Origin: Bog-473 sp963706555
GTDB lineage: Bacteria > Actinomycetota > Acidimicrobiia > Acidimicrobiales > RAAP-2
DNA: 64,000 bases
Direction: 5' to 3'
Assembly (NCBI GenBank): GCA_963706555.1
Contig: OY970164.1
Coordinates: 2,666,001 to 2,730,000 of the forward strand
This document shows, one piece after another, positions 43,640-52,870 of this stretch (positions are counted from its first letter, which is position 1; every line of letters starts with the position of its first letter). The position numbers were made by a program, and so were the translations under genes. The notes under the pieces were generated by a model. The model had not been told where the DNA came from. It saw nothing but the letters and a program-made list of their open reading frames with translations, and made no database searches.

Positions 43640-43664
43640 TACCCGTCATCGCCTCGCAGTGAGC

Positions 43665-43925
43665 TCAGGCGACGCCGCTCGGCACGGAATCGAGCGTCTT
43701 CAGGATGGCCTCGGCCAGCTGCCGCGCCGATTCCGAGCTGAGCTCCACTGCGGTACGCATGGACGGTCCGGCTTCGCCATTGAGGAAGTCGATGTTCAGA
43801 GAATGTACGAAAGGCGCGTGGACCGGGTGGTCGAAGTAGACCGTCGCGGTGGTCACGTCGAACCAACCCGAAGGCCCCTTGGCCGACCCCCGCATCGACA
43901 CGTGCTCGGTCTCGTAGGTGCACAT
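43665..43925 (-). CDS. Small conserved protein (DUF6295-like)
   Basis: An 86-residue protein beginning MCTYETEHVSMRGSAKG. It has a beta-rich pattern (GWFDVTTATVYFDHP, HSLNIDFLN) and resembles a small family of unknown function often placed beside hydrolases in actinobacteria; the family assignment (DUF6295) is from memory and tentative. Its ATG overlaps the last base of the dienelactone hydrolase stop (TGATG), so the two are coupled. Function unknown. Confidence 0.6.
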   Translation of the reverse strand: MCTYETEHVSMRGSAKGPSGWFDVTTATVYFDHPVHAPFVHSLNIDFLNGEAGPSMRTAVELSSESARQLAEAILKTLDSVPSGVA

Positions 43926-44659
43926 CAGGCCAGGTGCTCCTCGAAGAAGGCCCAGATCGTGGCCCACCCGGCATTGGCTGCTTCCACGCGGTAGCTGGGC
44001 CGGTCCGTCGCGAAGAATGCATGTCCGGCGTTCTCGAAACTGTGGATCTCGTACGCCTTGCCGTTCTCCTTCAGAGCCGCCTCGAGCTGGGCCACCTCAT
44101 CGGGGGAGGGGTACCCGTCCTCGGCTCCGAACAAGCCGAGAAGGGGGGCGGAAAGCTGTGGAGTCAGGTGAAGGAGAGGCTCCATTGACGATCCCTGTGG
44201 TGGCGTCGCCACGACGAAGGCGCCGTAGCAGTCGACGACCGCGTCGAGCTGGAGGCTGCACCCGGCGAGGAACGACTGGCGGCCGCCCGAGCAGTACCCG
44301 ATGACGGCAACTTTGCCATTGGAATTCGAGAGCGACCTCAGGTAGCGCGCCGCGCCGTCCACATCGCCGACCAAGCGATCGTCGGGCACGCCTCCTGCGG
44401 CCCGGGCCGTCGCGGCCGCATCGTCGGGTGAGGCTCCGGGGGCCTCCCGAAAGTAGAGATTGGGGCAGATGGCGAGGTATCCGTGTGCAGCGAAGCGTCG
44501 GGTGATCTCCTTGGTCGCCTCGTCGTAGCCCGGCATGTGGTGGATCACGACGACCCCGCCGTACTGGCCGACCGCGAGAGGTTGCGCGAGGTAAGCCTCG
44601 ATCTCGTCGCCCCCCGCTCCGGTGATGGTCATCGTCTCAGCTTTCATCGCCACGTCCAT
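43925..44659 (-). CDS. Dienelactone hydrolase family protein
   Basis: A 244-residue alpha/beta hydrolase of the dienelactone hydrolase family. The nucleophile elbow is GYCSGG (Cys nucleophile), with GLFGAEDGYPSPDEV supplying the Asp and FENAGHAFF the His. The family cleaves dienelactones or related esters formed in ring degradation. The start at 44659 (MDVAMKAETMT) is the best guess; the SD is weak and an ATG at 44644 is also possible. It is coupled to the small downstream gene and converges on the long operon. Confidence 0.87.
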   Translation of the reverse strand: MDVAMKAETMTITGAGGDEIEAYLAQPLAVGQYGGVVVIHHMPGYDEATKEITRRFAAHGYLAICPNLYFREAPGASPDDAAATARAAGGVPDDRLVGDVDGAARYLRSLSNSNGKVAVIGYCSGGRQSFLAGCSLQLDAVVDCYGAFVVATPPQGSSMEPLLHLTPQLSAPLLGLFGAEDGYPSPDEVAQLEAALKENGKAYEIHSFENAGHAFFATDRPSYRVEAANAGWATIWAFFEEHLA

Positions 44660-44878
44660 GTGCGCCACGATAGGGCGACCGCTCCCGGCCACTACGAGAA
44701 CTCGGATGGACACTCGTCCGGAACCTTCGGGTGGACCGGGCTGCCTCTTCCACGTGGCCCCGAGAGGACCCTGTAAGGCAGCAATGGTGGTCTGCCCCGG
44801 GGGTTCCCGGTCGCACCCTCGGTACTATACGGTGTCGAGTGACAGGGTCGAATGGCCCGGAAAGGGAGGCTGGTACCG

Positions 44879-46093
44879 ATGGCGACGACGAGCGAGATCA
44901 TCGAGTACCCCGTCGTCACAGATGCGGCCTTGGACGTAGACCCCATCTACAAGGAACTGCAGGAAAAGGGTCCGATCAAGGTGCAGCTGCCCTTCGGCGA
45001 GCCCTGCTGGTTGGCCACCCGTTACGAGGATGTCCGCGCCGTGTACGGCGATCGCCGTTTCGGCCGGGTGCTCGGTATTCCTCGCGACGCGCCTGGGGTC
45101 TGGATCGGTGCTGTCATGGCCAAGGACCCCACCATGTTGGTGAACATGGATCCTCCCGAGCAGTCCCGTCTCCGCCGGCTCACCTCCGGCGCCTTCTCGC
45201 CACGCCGGATCAGTTCCCTCCGCGACCAGGTCCAGGCCATGGTCTCCGATCTTTTGGACGAGATGGCCGATCAGGACGGGGTCGTCGACTTCGTCTCCAT
45301 GTTCGGGCGACAGCTACCGCCGCGGGTGCTGACGTTGATCCTCGGCGTTCCGGTCTCCGAGGCGCAGCAGTTCCGGTTGTGGGTGGACACGCTCACCGGA
45401 TTCGACACCGAGCCCGATGCCCGTCACGCCGCTGAGGAAACCGTGCACGACTACGTGACGGGGCTGATCGCCAAGCGTCGGTCCGAGGAGACCGACGATC
45501 TTCTCCACGTTCTGGTTCACGCACACGACGACGACGACCGGCTGGACGAAGAAGAGCTGTACAACCTGGCGATGGCCGTGTGGCTCGGAGGGTTGGAGAC
45601 CACCGTGAACCAACTGGGGACGACCCTGTTCGCCCTGATGACCCACCGTGGCCACTGGCAGGAATTGGTCGATGACCGAGACCTGCTCCCGGCGGCACTC
45701 GAGGAACTGTGGCGGTGGATTCCGAGTTTCAAGTACGGGGTCCCGTTCGTGCGCTGGGCCAGTGAGGATGTCGAGCTGAGCGGAGGCGTCGTCGTGAAAG
45801 CCGGGGAGCCGGTCCTTCCCGAACACTCGGTGGCGAACCGCGACGAGTCGGTCTTTCCGAACGGATGGGAACTCGACTTCCACCGAAGCGCTCCGAGGCC
45901 CCACTTGTCGCTGGCGTTCGGGGCCCACCGGTGTATGGGCGCCCACCTCGCGCATCTGGAGATGCAGGCCGCATTCGAGGGCCTGCTCAGTCGGTTCCCC
46001 GGACTTGATCTCGCGGTTCCAGCCGATGAGATCTCCTGGTCGGGGTCGACTTTCATGCGCAGCGTCGAGGCCCTTCCCATCACGTTGCGATAG
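44879..46093 (+). CDS. Cytochrome P450
   Basis: A 404-residue soluble P450 closely related to that at 11653. The I-helix reads LGGLETT, ExxR is in ELWR, and the heme loop is AFGAHRCMG with Cys at about 352. ATG 44879 is preferred over an earlier one at 44852 because AAGGGAGG lies nine bases before it and the N-terminus then matches its paralog. It stands alone on the plus strand, divergent from the dienelactone hydrolase and convergent with the D-aminoacylase-like gene. Confidence 0.94.
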   Translation: MATTSEIIEYPVVTDAALDVDPIYKELQEKGPIKVQLPFGEPCWLATRYEDVRAVYGDRRFGRVLGIPRDAPGVWIGAVMAKDPTMLVNMDPPEQSRLRRLTSGAFSPRRISSLRDQVQAMVSDLLDEMADQDGVVDFVSMFGRQLPPRVLTLILGVPVSEAQQFRLWVDTLTGFDTEPDARHAAEETVHDYVTGLIAKRRSEETDDLLHVLVHAHDDDDRLDEEELYNLAMAVWLGGLETTVNQLGTTLFALMTHRGHWQELVDDRDLLPAALEELWRWIPSFKYGVPFVRWASEDVELSGGVVVKAGEPVLPEHSVANRDESVFPNGWELDFHRSAPRPHLSLAFGAHRCMGAHLAHLEMQAAFEGLLSRFPGLDLAVPADEISWSGSTFMRSVEALPITLR

Positions 46094-46121
46094 GGAGAAG
46101 CGCCGCGCACCGGTGGAGGTT

Positions 46122-47828
46122 TCAGAGCACCTGACCGGCGAGGGCGCCCGTTGACTCTCCCTGGTCGCTGACAACCACGCCGTTGACGACCGTCTGATAG
46201 ATCCCCTTCGGCTCGGTGACGAATCGTTCGCTGTTCGCCGGCAGGTCGTTCACCATGTAGGGCATTCCGGCGCCGATCTCATTGATGTCGAAGACGCAGA
46301 TGTCGGCTGCCATCCCCGGGGCCAGGACGCCCCGCCCCTCGAGTCCGAACACCTTGGCCAATCGTCCCGTGAAGCCGTGGACGACCTCTTCGAGTGACAG
46401 CACGCCCTGCTCGCGTACCCGAAGTGCCAGGGCCCGGCTTGGCAAGGGCTCGTTCGACATGAAGTCGAGATGCGCTCCGGCGTCGGACCCGCCGAAGACG
46501 ACATCCTCGTGGTGGGTGAGCTCCTGCATGGCCTCGTTCGCGGCAGGACCGGAGGGAGTGACATTGTCATTCATGAAGACGGTGTCCAGATGGTCACGGA
46601 CGGCAAGGTCGAGCATGGTGTCCATGGGGTCGCTGCCTTCCTGGGCCGCAATGGAGCCGACCGTCCGGCCGAGATACTTTTCGTTCGCCTCGTCCGACAC
46701 GGTCGCGACGGTGAGCATGGGCCACATTTTCCGCAGGTGGGCTGTCAGGTGACCCAAGGTGGTGTCGTCCTCGAAGTCAGCTTTCAGGTTGCGCCGGACG
46801 TCCTCCCGCTGCAGAGCCTCGCAGCGCTCGTCGATCGACAACCGCAGGATCTCCTTCCAATGAGGCAGAGACTCGAACAGGAATCCGCTGCGGAGGTCGA
46901 CGCGCGTCGGGCCCGGTGGCCCCGGGTTGTAGACGCCGACCACTCGAGCTCCGGCGGCTCGGGCTTCAGCAGAAACCTCCAGTGTCCGCGCAGAGAGGTC
47001 GGGAAACGCCTCGGAGTACACCAGGGGGTTCCAGTGGACGACCGCCCCGCTCTGCGTCGCCATTCCCACCATCAGCGATCGCTCGTCAGGGTTGATCCCG
47101 ACGAACTTCGACCCCGGTGAGATGCCGATGAGAGGGTGGCGTGAGCCTCGGAGGGCTCCAGCCAGGCTGAGGAACTCCTCTTTCTCCGCGAGTCGGCTCG
47201 GCACCGGTCGCCCGAAGCTGTCGTTGTGCGTGGGCGACGTCGACGTCGAGAATCCACGGGCGCCCGCGTGCACAGCCTCGCCGAGGAGGCTCCGCATGGT
47301 CGCCACCTCGTCCTCCGTCGCCGCCCTCTCGAACGCGGCATCTCCCATGGCATACCGCCTGAGGGTGGAATGGCCGATCTGGGGCAGGTAGTTGACCCCT
47401 ACCCGGTTGCGCAGGCGATCGACGTACTCGCCGAAACTCTCCCATTCCCAGTTCAGGCCCGCTTCGAGGGCGTCGGCCGGCATACCCTCCACGCGTGCCA
47501 GCATCTGAATGATGAAATCGCCGTCGCCCGGCTTGACCGGAGACACGGTGAACCCGCAGTTGCCCGCCACGACCGATGTAATGCCGTGCCTCACTGTCGA
47601 AGTGAGCGCCGGATCCCACAGAACCTGCGCGTCGAAATGCGTGTGAATGTCGATGAATCCCGGCGCGACGATCCGACCTTCGGCATCGATCACGCGGTTG
47701 GCGGTGCCAGAGATGTCCGGTTCCACGGCGACGATCTTTCCCTCGGATACCGCCACATCGGCCCGGAACCCGGCCTTGCCTGTCCCGTCGACCACATGTC
47801 CATCTCGCACCAGAAGATCAAAAGTCAC
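46122..47828 (-). CDS. D-aminoacylase / N-acyl-D-amino-acid deacylase-like amidohydrolase
   Basis: A 568-residue amidohydrolase of the D-aminoacylase/dihydroorotase-like group, distinct from the Amidohydro_2 enzymes in the window. GFIDIHTHFDAQ carries the His-x-His metal pair, VVAGNCGFTVSPV a likely metal-bridging Cys/Gly loop, and FGGSDAGAHLDFM the catalytic Asp. These enzymes hydrolyse N-acyl amides, but many in catabolic clusters have unknown substrates. GTG start at 47828 with weak SD. The upstream CoA-transferase is on the same strand. Confidence 0.88.
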   Translation of the reverse strand: MTFDLLVRDGHVVDGTGKAGFRADVAVSEGKIVAVEPDISGTANRVIDAEGRIVAPGFIDIHTHFDAQVLWDPALTSTVRHGITSVVAGNCGFTVSPVKPGDGDFIIQMLARVEGMPADALEAGLNWEWESFGEYVDRLRNRVGVNYLPQIGHSTLRRYAMGDAAFERAATEDEVATMRSLLGEAVHAGARGFSTSTSPTHNDSFGRPVPSRLAEKEEFLSLAGALRGSRHPLIGISPGSKFVGINPDERSLMVGMATQSGAVVHWNPLVYSEAFPDLSARTLEVSAEARAAGARVVGVYNPGPPGPTRVDLRSGFLFESLPHWKEILRLSIDERCEALQREDVRRNLKADFEDDTTLGHLTAHLRKMWPMLTVATVSDEANEKYLGRTVGSIAAQEGSDPMDTMLDLAVRDHLDTVFMNDNVTPSGPAANEAMQELTHHEDVVFGGSDAGAHLDFMSNEPLPSRALALRVREQGVLSLEEVVHGFTGRLAKVFGLEGRGVLAPGMAADICVFDINEIGAGMPYMVNDLPANSERFVTEPKGIYQTVVNGVVVSDQGESTGALAGQVL

Positions 47829-47929
47829 GCTTGTTCACATCCAATCCCAGGTAGTGCGGAAATTCCTCAATTCATACAGTGTAGAACGTAAGGCCCCGGT
47901 GCTGCACTGTCAAGCGACCGTCATCGGTG

Positions 47930-49159
47930 CTACGTACACGCGCCCTCGATTTTCAGTTGGATGATCTCGTCGTCTGTCTTGCCCAGTTGCCGAAGAACCT
48001 CGTCGGTGTGCTCCGCAAAGAGTGGGGCGCGGGTGAGCACGGGAGGTTGCTCGTCGAACTGCACCGGATTTGCGACAAGTCGGCGTTCCTGTCCCTCGCT
48101 GTCGATGACGGAGCAGATGTAGCCGTTTGCGGCCATTTGAGGGTCGTTCGAGATTTCGAGCGGGGACTGCACAGGCGCCCACGGACCCTCCATGGTAGCG
48201 AGCTTCTCCATCCAGTGGGCGTAGGGCTGCGCCCCGATGGCTTCGGCTATGTACGCGCCGGCTTCGGAGGCATTCGCCATGAGATCCTCGGCGGTGCCGA
48301 AGCGCGGATCCTCAATGAGCTCGTCCAAGCCGAGATGTCGGCACACGTCAGCGAAATAGCGGCCCGGTTGCAGCATGGTGAAGTTGATCCAGCGCCCATC
48401 GGACGTGCGGAAGGTGCCGATCAACGGATTGACTGCGATGAACATGGGAGCATCCGCCGGGGGCGGGGGTGTGTCTTCTCCGACCAGCATGGCATTGCCG
48501 ATTGAGAGCGCCATGGCCCAGGAACCGATGCTCATAAGCGATACGTCCACCACGGAGGGGGAGCCAGTTCGTTCCCGGGCCAGAAGAGCCGCAGCGATGC
48601 CACCCGCGATCGTCATGCCTCCCATGGAATCGCCGTAGGCACCGGCGGGCATCCCCGTGACTCTGGGGCTCCCAGGGGAGGTAGCGCCCCACGCGCTGCC
48701 CATTCGGCACCAGAAGGTGGACCCGTCATATCCCCCTTTTTCGGCCTCGGGACCTCGTTGACCGTGGCTACTCCCGCGCACGTAGATGATGTTGGGGTTG
48801 GCGGCTCGAATGTCGTCCACCTCCAGGTGCAACCGGCGCCGGGCAGCCCCGAGGAAGTTGATCAAGAAAACGTCCGCCTCGCGCACCAGGTCCATCAGCA
48901 CGGCATGACCCCCGGGCGTCGCAAGCGCGAGCCCGACGCTGCGCTTGCCCCGGTTCGGGTGCTCCATAAGGGGCTGAAACGTTCCAATAGCAGCGCCCCC
49001 GGTGCCGATCCGCAGCCCGCGTTGGGCGTCGCCGTTCTCCGCGTGTTCGACTTTGATGACGTCGGCACCCCAATCTGCCAACACGGCTCCCGCCGCGGGA
49101 GTGAAGGTGTACTGAGCTACTTCGACGACTCTTATCCCTTGCATGGGTTGATAGACCAA
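47930..49159 (-). CDS. CaiB/BaiF-type (family III) CoA-transferase
   Basis: A 409-residue single-domain family III CoA-transferase. IRVVEVAQYTFTPAAG, ADWGADVIKVEH and a YDGSTFW segment with the probable active-site Asp are seen. The TTG start at 49159 is supported by GAGGAG about seven bases upstream; the next ATG (49144) has none. It would transfer CoA to an acid of this pathway. It lies between the D-aminoacylase-like gene and an alpha/beta hydrolase, all on the minus strand. Confidence 0.9.
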   Translation of the reverse strand: MVYQPMQGIRVVEVAQYTFTPAAGAVLADWGADVIKVEHAENGDAQRGLRIGTGGAAIGTFQPLMEHPNRGKRSVGLALATPGGHAVLMDLVREADVFLINFLGAARRRLHLEVDDIRAANPNIIYVRGSSHGQRGPEAEKGGYDGSTFWCRMGSAWGATSPGSPRVTGMPAGAYGDSMGGMTIAGGIAAALLARERTGSPSVVDVSLMSIGSWAMALSIGNAMLVGEDTPPPPADAPMFIAVNPLIGTFRTSDGRWINFTMLQPGRYFADVCRHLGLDELIEDPRFGTAEDLMANASEAGAYIAEAIGAQPYAHWMEKLATMEGPWAPVQSPLEISNDPQMAANGYICSVIDSEGQERRLVANPVQFDEQPPVLTRAPLFAEHTDEVLRQLGKTDDEIIQLKIEGACT

Positions 49160-49326
49160 TGGTTGCTCCTCGACGTCGTACGATCTGTCGTGGGCACAGT
49201 ACCGGGGGAGTCCAACCTCGGAATGTGGTCACATGGACTGGTCTGAAGTCTCGAACCGCTTCCGGTCAGGCATGACCTCCAACCCCGTCCGGGTTCCTCA
49301 GCCGGCCGAATGGGACCGGTGACGCG

Positions 49327-50250
49327 TTACGGCCCCGTGGGCGCCACCGGCCTGCCGTTGGCCGCTTCGAGCAGAAGGCACGTCTCGAGGAAACTGAGAA
49401 CCTTGAGGTGGTACCCGCGCGCCGCCCACCCGAGACTCAGGTTGTGGCCTCCGTCAGGCTCGATGTCGATGGAACAAGGAACGTGCGTGAACAGACTTCG
49501 CAGTTGGGTGACCTCGTCCTCGTCCGTCCGCCAGATTCCATCGTGCCGTCCGAACGTGATCCGTAGGGGCACCCGGATCTTGGGGGCCATGGCGCGGAGG
49601 TCGGACGGCCAACTCGCGCCCTCACCGTCCTTGACGGCGGGGCCTTCGTTCAATGGAAGGAGCTCCCGCCTCAACGTGGCGGGCGGGTAGAGATCCGCTG
49701 GTCCCCACACCTCGTCCCTTGCGCTCAGTCGTGGGCGGTCTCCGCCTTGCGCCTGGCGTTCGGCCCAGTCGAAGGCATAGTGCAATCCCGCGCCGGATCC
49801 CTCGACTCCGAGGAGACGGTCCCGCGTGTCGATGGCGGCCATGGTCCATCCGACCTTCAGGCCATACGAGTGGCCCACCAGCAACACCCGCCTGTCGACG
49901 CCGTACTTCTGTCTGAACGTGTCGATAGCCTCGAGCATGATCTCCGCCTGCTCCGTGGTGGAGAGGCGTCGCTGGCTGAGTTCGCGGCTGGCTCCGACCC
50001 CAGGTCGATCGGGAGCCCAGGCCAAGTAGCCGGCTGAGCTCGCGAGGTGCAGAAGTGACAGTCCCGGAGCGTTTTGAGCATCAAAGTACCCAGCATGCAT
50101 ACCCGCCCCGTGGATGGCAACGATGAGCGCGCGCGGCTCCTCGTGGACAGGCGACGCGACCAGCCCCGACAGATGGATGCTGCCCACCCCGACCACGACC
50201 TCCTCTACCGATGACCCGGCTGCAGGGCGTCGGGGAAGGGCACCGTCCAT
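49327..50250 (-). CDS. Alpha/beta hydrolase
   Basis: A 307-residue alpha/beta hydrolase. AIHGAGMHAG forms the oxyanion region, GHSYG the nucleophile elbow with Ser, FGRHDGIWR the acidic residue region and EPDGGHNLS the catalytic His. Ester or C-C hydrolysis is possible. The ATG lies two bases after the stop of the mycofactocin-type SDR, so the two are in one operon. Substrate unknown. Confidence 0.85.
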   Translation of the reverse strand: MDGALPRRPAAGSSVEEVVVGVGSIHLSGLVASPVHEEPRALIVAIHGAGMHAGYFDAQNAPGLSLLHLASSAGYLAWAPDRPGVGASRELSQRRLSTTEQAEIMLEAIDTFRQKYGVDRRVLLVGHSYGLKVGWTMAAIDTRDRLLGVEGSGAGLHYAFDWAERQAQGGDRPRLSARDEVWGPADLYPPATLRRELLPLNEGPAVKDGEGASWPSDLRAMAPKIRVPLRITFGRHDGIWRTDEDEVTQLRSLFTHVPCSIDIEPDGGHNLSLGWAARGYHLKVLSFLETCLLLEAANGRPVAPTGP

Positions 50251-50252
50251 TG

Positions 50253-51083
50253 TCAGAGCTTGTTCGTGAATCCGGCATCGACGGGCAGAGCCACGCCGGT
50301 GATCCACTTCGCATCATCGGAAGCCAGAAAGGCCACGGCCCCCGACACGTCTTCGGGCTCGAGCATGTCCACCGGCATCGGGTTCTCCAGGTGCGTCGAA
50401 CCCCCACCAGGGTGTTGCGCGAGCCACTCCAGCATCGTCTCATTGACCACCATCGTCGTGCGGACGCCGGTGGGGTGGATCGTGTTCACCCGTATTTGGT
50501 GGGGGGCGAGGTAGTTGGCCAGGCTGTGCATCAAGCCGACCATTCCGTGCTTGGACGCCGAATAGCCGAGAAGGCTCCCGGCTTCGCCGGCAAACCCGCG
50601 GAGACCTGCCGTCGAGCTGGTGAAGATGATGGACCCTCCGCGTCCACCGGCCAGGAGGTGCGGGATGGACGCTTTGGCAGTGTGGAACGCTCCGGTCATA
50701 TTCACGGCCACGACGTCCGCCCAGTGTTCGAGGTCCTCCTCGACGGTGGTTCGTCGCACGCCCATCGGGGCGATACCGGCGTTGGCGCAGACGATGTCCA
50801 GCCGGCCCAGCTCACGCACACCGACCTCCAGCGAGTCGCGTACCGCGTCGTAGTCCCTTACGTCGGCGATGCGTGCCACCATCCGGCGGTCCTTCGCCTC
50901 CACCAAGGAGCGTGTCTCGTCCAGGTCGTCGGGCGTGGCCAGCGGGTAGTTCACGGACGCGATATCTGCACAAATGTCGATTCCTATGATGTCGGCGCCC
51001 TCGTTGGCCAGCCGTACCGCATGGCTCCGCCCTTGGCCGCGTGCCACCCCGGTGATGAAAGCAACCTTGCCCTCAAGTGTCAT
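50253..51083 (-). CDS. Mycofactocin-coupled SDR-family oxidoreductase
   Basis: A 276-residue SDR with TGVARGQGRSHA, NAG, TSSTAG and catalytic YSASK. After the second strand it carries the insertion DICADIASVNYPLATPDDL and LVEAKDRR, the signature of the mycofactocin-dependent SDR group (TIGR03971-type, carveol dehydrogenase-like). These keep NAD bound tightly and pass electrons to the redox peptide mycofactocin, not to free NAD. No mycofactocin synthesis genes are in the window. ATG 51083 has GGGAGG upstream. It is transcribed with the downstream alpha/beta hydrolase. Confidence 0.9.
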   Translation of the reverse strand: MTLEGKVAFITGVARGQGRSHAVRLANEGADIIGIDICADIASVNYPLATPDDLDETRSLVEAKDRRMVARIADVRDYDAVRDSLEVGVRELGRLDIVCANAGIAPMGVRRTTVEEDLEHWADVVAVNMTGAFHTAKASIPHLLAGGRGGSIIFTSSTAGLRGFAGEAGSLLGYSASKHGMVGLMHSLANYLAPHQIRVNTIHPTGVRTTMVVNETMLEWLAQHPGGGSTHLENPMPVDMLEPEDVSGAVAFLASDDAKWITGVALPVDAGFTNKL

Positions 51084-51294
51084 CGACGGCCCTCCCACTG
51101 CATCGGGGGAGCATCGTAGTGATCCATCGCTCAGTGTCGAGAGGCCCCCACCCGTGGACGATGCTCGGCGCGGGCGGCGCGCACCGGACGTCGCAATTCT
51201 ACGCTGGCAAAATTTGCAGTCTACGGTGGGGGGCGGTTTCGCCTCCTCGTGGGCGCGGCGTGCCACTACTTCCATCCACTGATACGGACTTTCT

Positions 51295-52113
51295 ATGACA
51301 CACGAATCAGGTACGTCAGGGAGCGACTCGGGCGTCACGTACGATCTGCCGCCTGAGTTGGTCGTCACCGCCTCTGGCGCAATTCGCATCCTGACCATCA
51401 ACCGCCCCGAACAACTGAACGCCGTCAACCCCGCACTCCACTGGGCGCTCGCGAATGTGTGGCGCCAACTATCTGCTGATCGTGAGGCCCGGGTGGTCAT
51501 CCTCACGGGAGCGGGGAGGACCTTCTGCGCCGGCGGCGACTTCGACTGGCTGAGCCGGTTCCCGATCGATCCGGTGGCCCGTTATGAAAGCCTGAGGGAG
51601 GGCGCCGAGATCATTGAGGAGATGATTCGCTTCCCACTACCGGTGATCGCCGCCTTGAACGGCGCCGCAGTGGGGCTCGGATGCAACATCGCCGTCCTCT
51701 GCGACGTGGTGCTGATGTCAGAGAAAGCCCACCTTGCCGATCCCCACATTTCGGTGGGTCTCGTTGCCGGTGACGGCGGTGCTGCTTTCTGGCCCTTGCT
51801 CACCAACATCATGAGGTCGCGCGAGTTCCTTCTTACGGGTGAGCGTATCTCCGCGAGCAAAGCCGTCGAGCTGGGACTGGCAACCCGGACGACGACTCCC
51901 GACGCGCTCATGGATGAAGCCATGAACCTTGCGCGGAAACTGGCTGATCTGCCCCCGTTGGCGGTGCAGGGCACGAAGCGAATTTTGAACATGCACGTCG
52001 CCAGTGCGCTCAGCGGGGCAATGCCGATGGGCTTCGTATTGGAAGAGGGAACGATGCAGACCGAAGAGCACAAGAACATCTTGGAGCGCTTGAAACCGAA
52101 ATTAGAGGAATAG
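51295..52113 (+). CDS. Enoyl-CoA hydratase/isomerase family protein
   Basis: A 272-residue crotonase-fold protein. GAGRTFCAGGDFDWL and ALNGAAVGLGCNIAVLCD give the oxyanion-hole strands. The usual catalytic Glu near residue 160 is not obvious (SVGLVAGDGGAA), so hydratase activity is uncertain; isomerase or hydrolase activity is possible. It is divergent from the mycofactocin-type SDR and ends one base from the convergent alpha/beta hydrolase. I see no SD before the ATG. Confidence 0.87.
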   Translation: MTHESGTSGSDSGVTYDLPPELVVTASGAIRILTINRPEQLNAVNPALHWALANVWRQLSADREARVVILTGAGRTFCAGGDFDWLSRFPIDPVARYESLREGAEIIEEMIRFPLPVIAALNGAAVGLGCNIAVLCDVVLMSEKAHLADPHISVGLVAGDGGAAFWPLLTNIMRSREFLLTGERISASKAVELGLATRTTTPDALMDEAMNLARKLADLPPLAVQGTKRILNMHVASALSGAMPMGFVLEEGTMQTEEHKNILERLKPKLEE

Positions 52114-52114
52114 C

Positions 52115-52861
52115 TCAGCTCAGGGCGCCGCTCGCGCAGGCGGCCAGAAGTCGAGCGGTCTCGGCCGGTCGGCTGAGGAAGGGTGAGTGCGACGAGAGGA
52201 CGCTCATGCACACGCTCAATCCCAAACGTCGCATGAACTCGTTGTCGGATGCAGCCGTGTGGGAGTGGTCCTCCGTGCAGAGGATGTAATCGCGGGGGAT
52301 GGCGGCGGTCCAGAAGCGAGGAAGAACGAATGGCTCGAGGGTGGGGCCAAGCGGAAGGGGGGTGAGATGCCGAAAAGCCCAGGCCTGATCGGCCGGATCG
52401 CAGTCGTGGTAGAAGAGGTCGTTTGCGGCGGATGGTTCGGTGATCGCGACGCAGGGTCCCTGCCCGGGGACGTCCACCAGTGTCATGAAGTCCTCAGCAG
52501 GCATGCCGATCGTTTCGGGCCAAAGCTCGGTGCTTCCCACGGTCGCGGCGCCCATCGGCTCTCCTTCGATGGGGACGGCAGCCGAGAGGTACACCAACCG
52601 GCCTACTTTCTCGGGTAGCTCGTCGGCCGCGAGGGAGATGGCGAACCCCCCCTGCGAGTGCCCGACGAGCACGTCCCCATTTTTCACGACGTCTCGGAAG
52701 GCGGCTCGCCAAGAGGCATGATCTGCCTTCTCCGCCATCCGTTCGCCTGAACCGGGGAGGTCGATCGCGAGGGCTTCGTGTCCCAGAGCCTCGAGCTCCG
52801 GGACCAACTTGTCCCAGCACCACGCTCCGTGGAAACCCCCGTGGATGAGGACGAAACGCAC
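52115..52861 (-). CDS. Alpha/beta hydrolase (salicylate-esterase-like subfamily)
   Basis: A 248-residue alpha/beta hydrolase with FVLIHGGFHGAWCWD, GHSQGG nucleophile elbow, ILCTEDHSHT for the acid region and LSSHSPFLSRP for the His. The short-chain type resembles methyl-ester hydrolases of plants and bacteria. It lies ten bases after the enoyl-CoA hydratase gene at 52871 on the same strand. Substrate unknown. Confidence 0.87.
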   Translation of the reverse strand: MRFVLIHGGFHGAWCWDKLVPELEALGHEALAIDLPGSGERMAEKADHASWRAAFRDVVKNGDVLVGHSQGGFAISLAADELPEKVGRLVYLSAAVPIEGEPMGAATVGSTELWPETIGMPAEDFMTLVDVPGQGPCVAITEPSAANDLFYHDCDPADQAWAFRHLTPLPLGPTLEPFVLPRFWTAAIPRDYILCTEDHSHTAASDNEFMRRLGLSVCMSVLSSHSPFLSRPAETARLLAACASGALS

Positions 52862-52870
52862 TCGGGTCCG

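Noticed and set aside
47875..47883. TACA-G-TGTA palindrome upstream of the D-aminoacylase-like gene
   Set aside because: Only four-base arms, and no second copy with the same layout; too weak to list as an operator.
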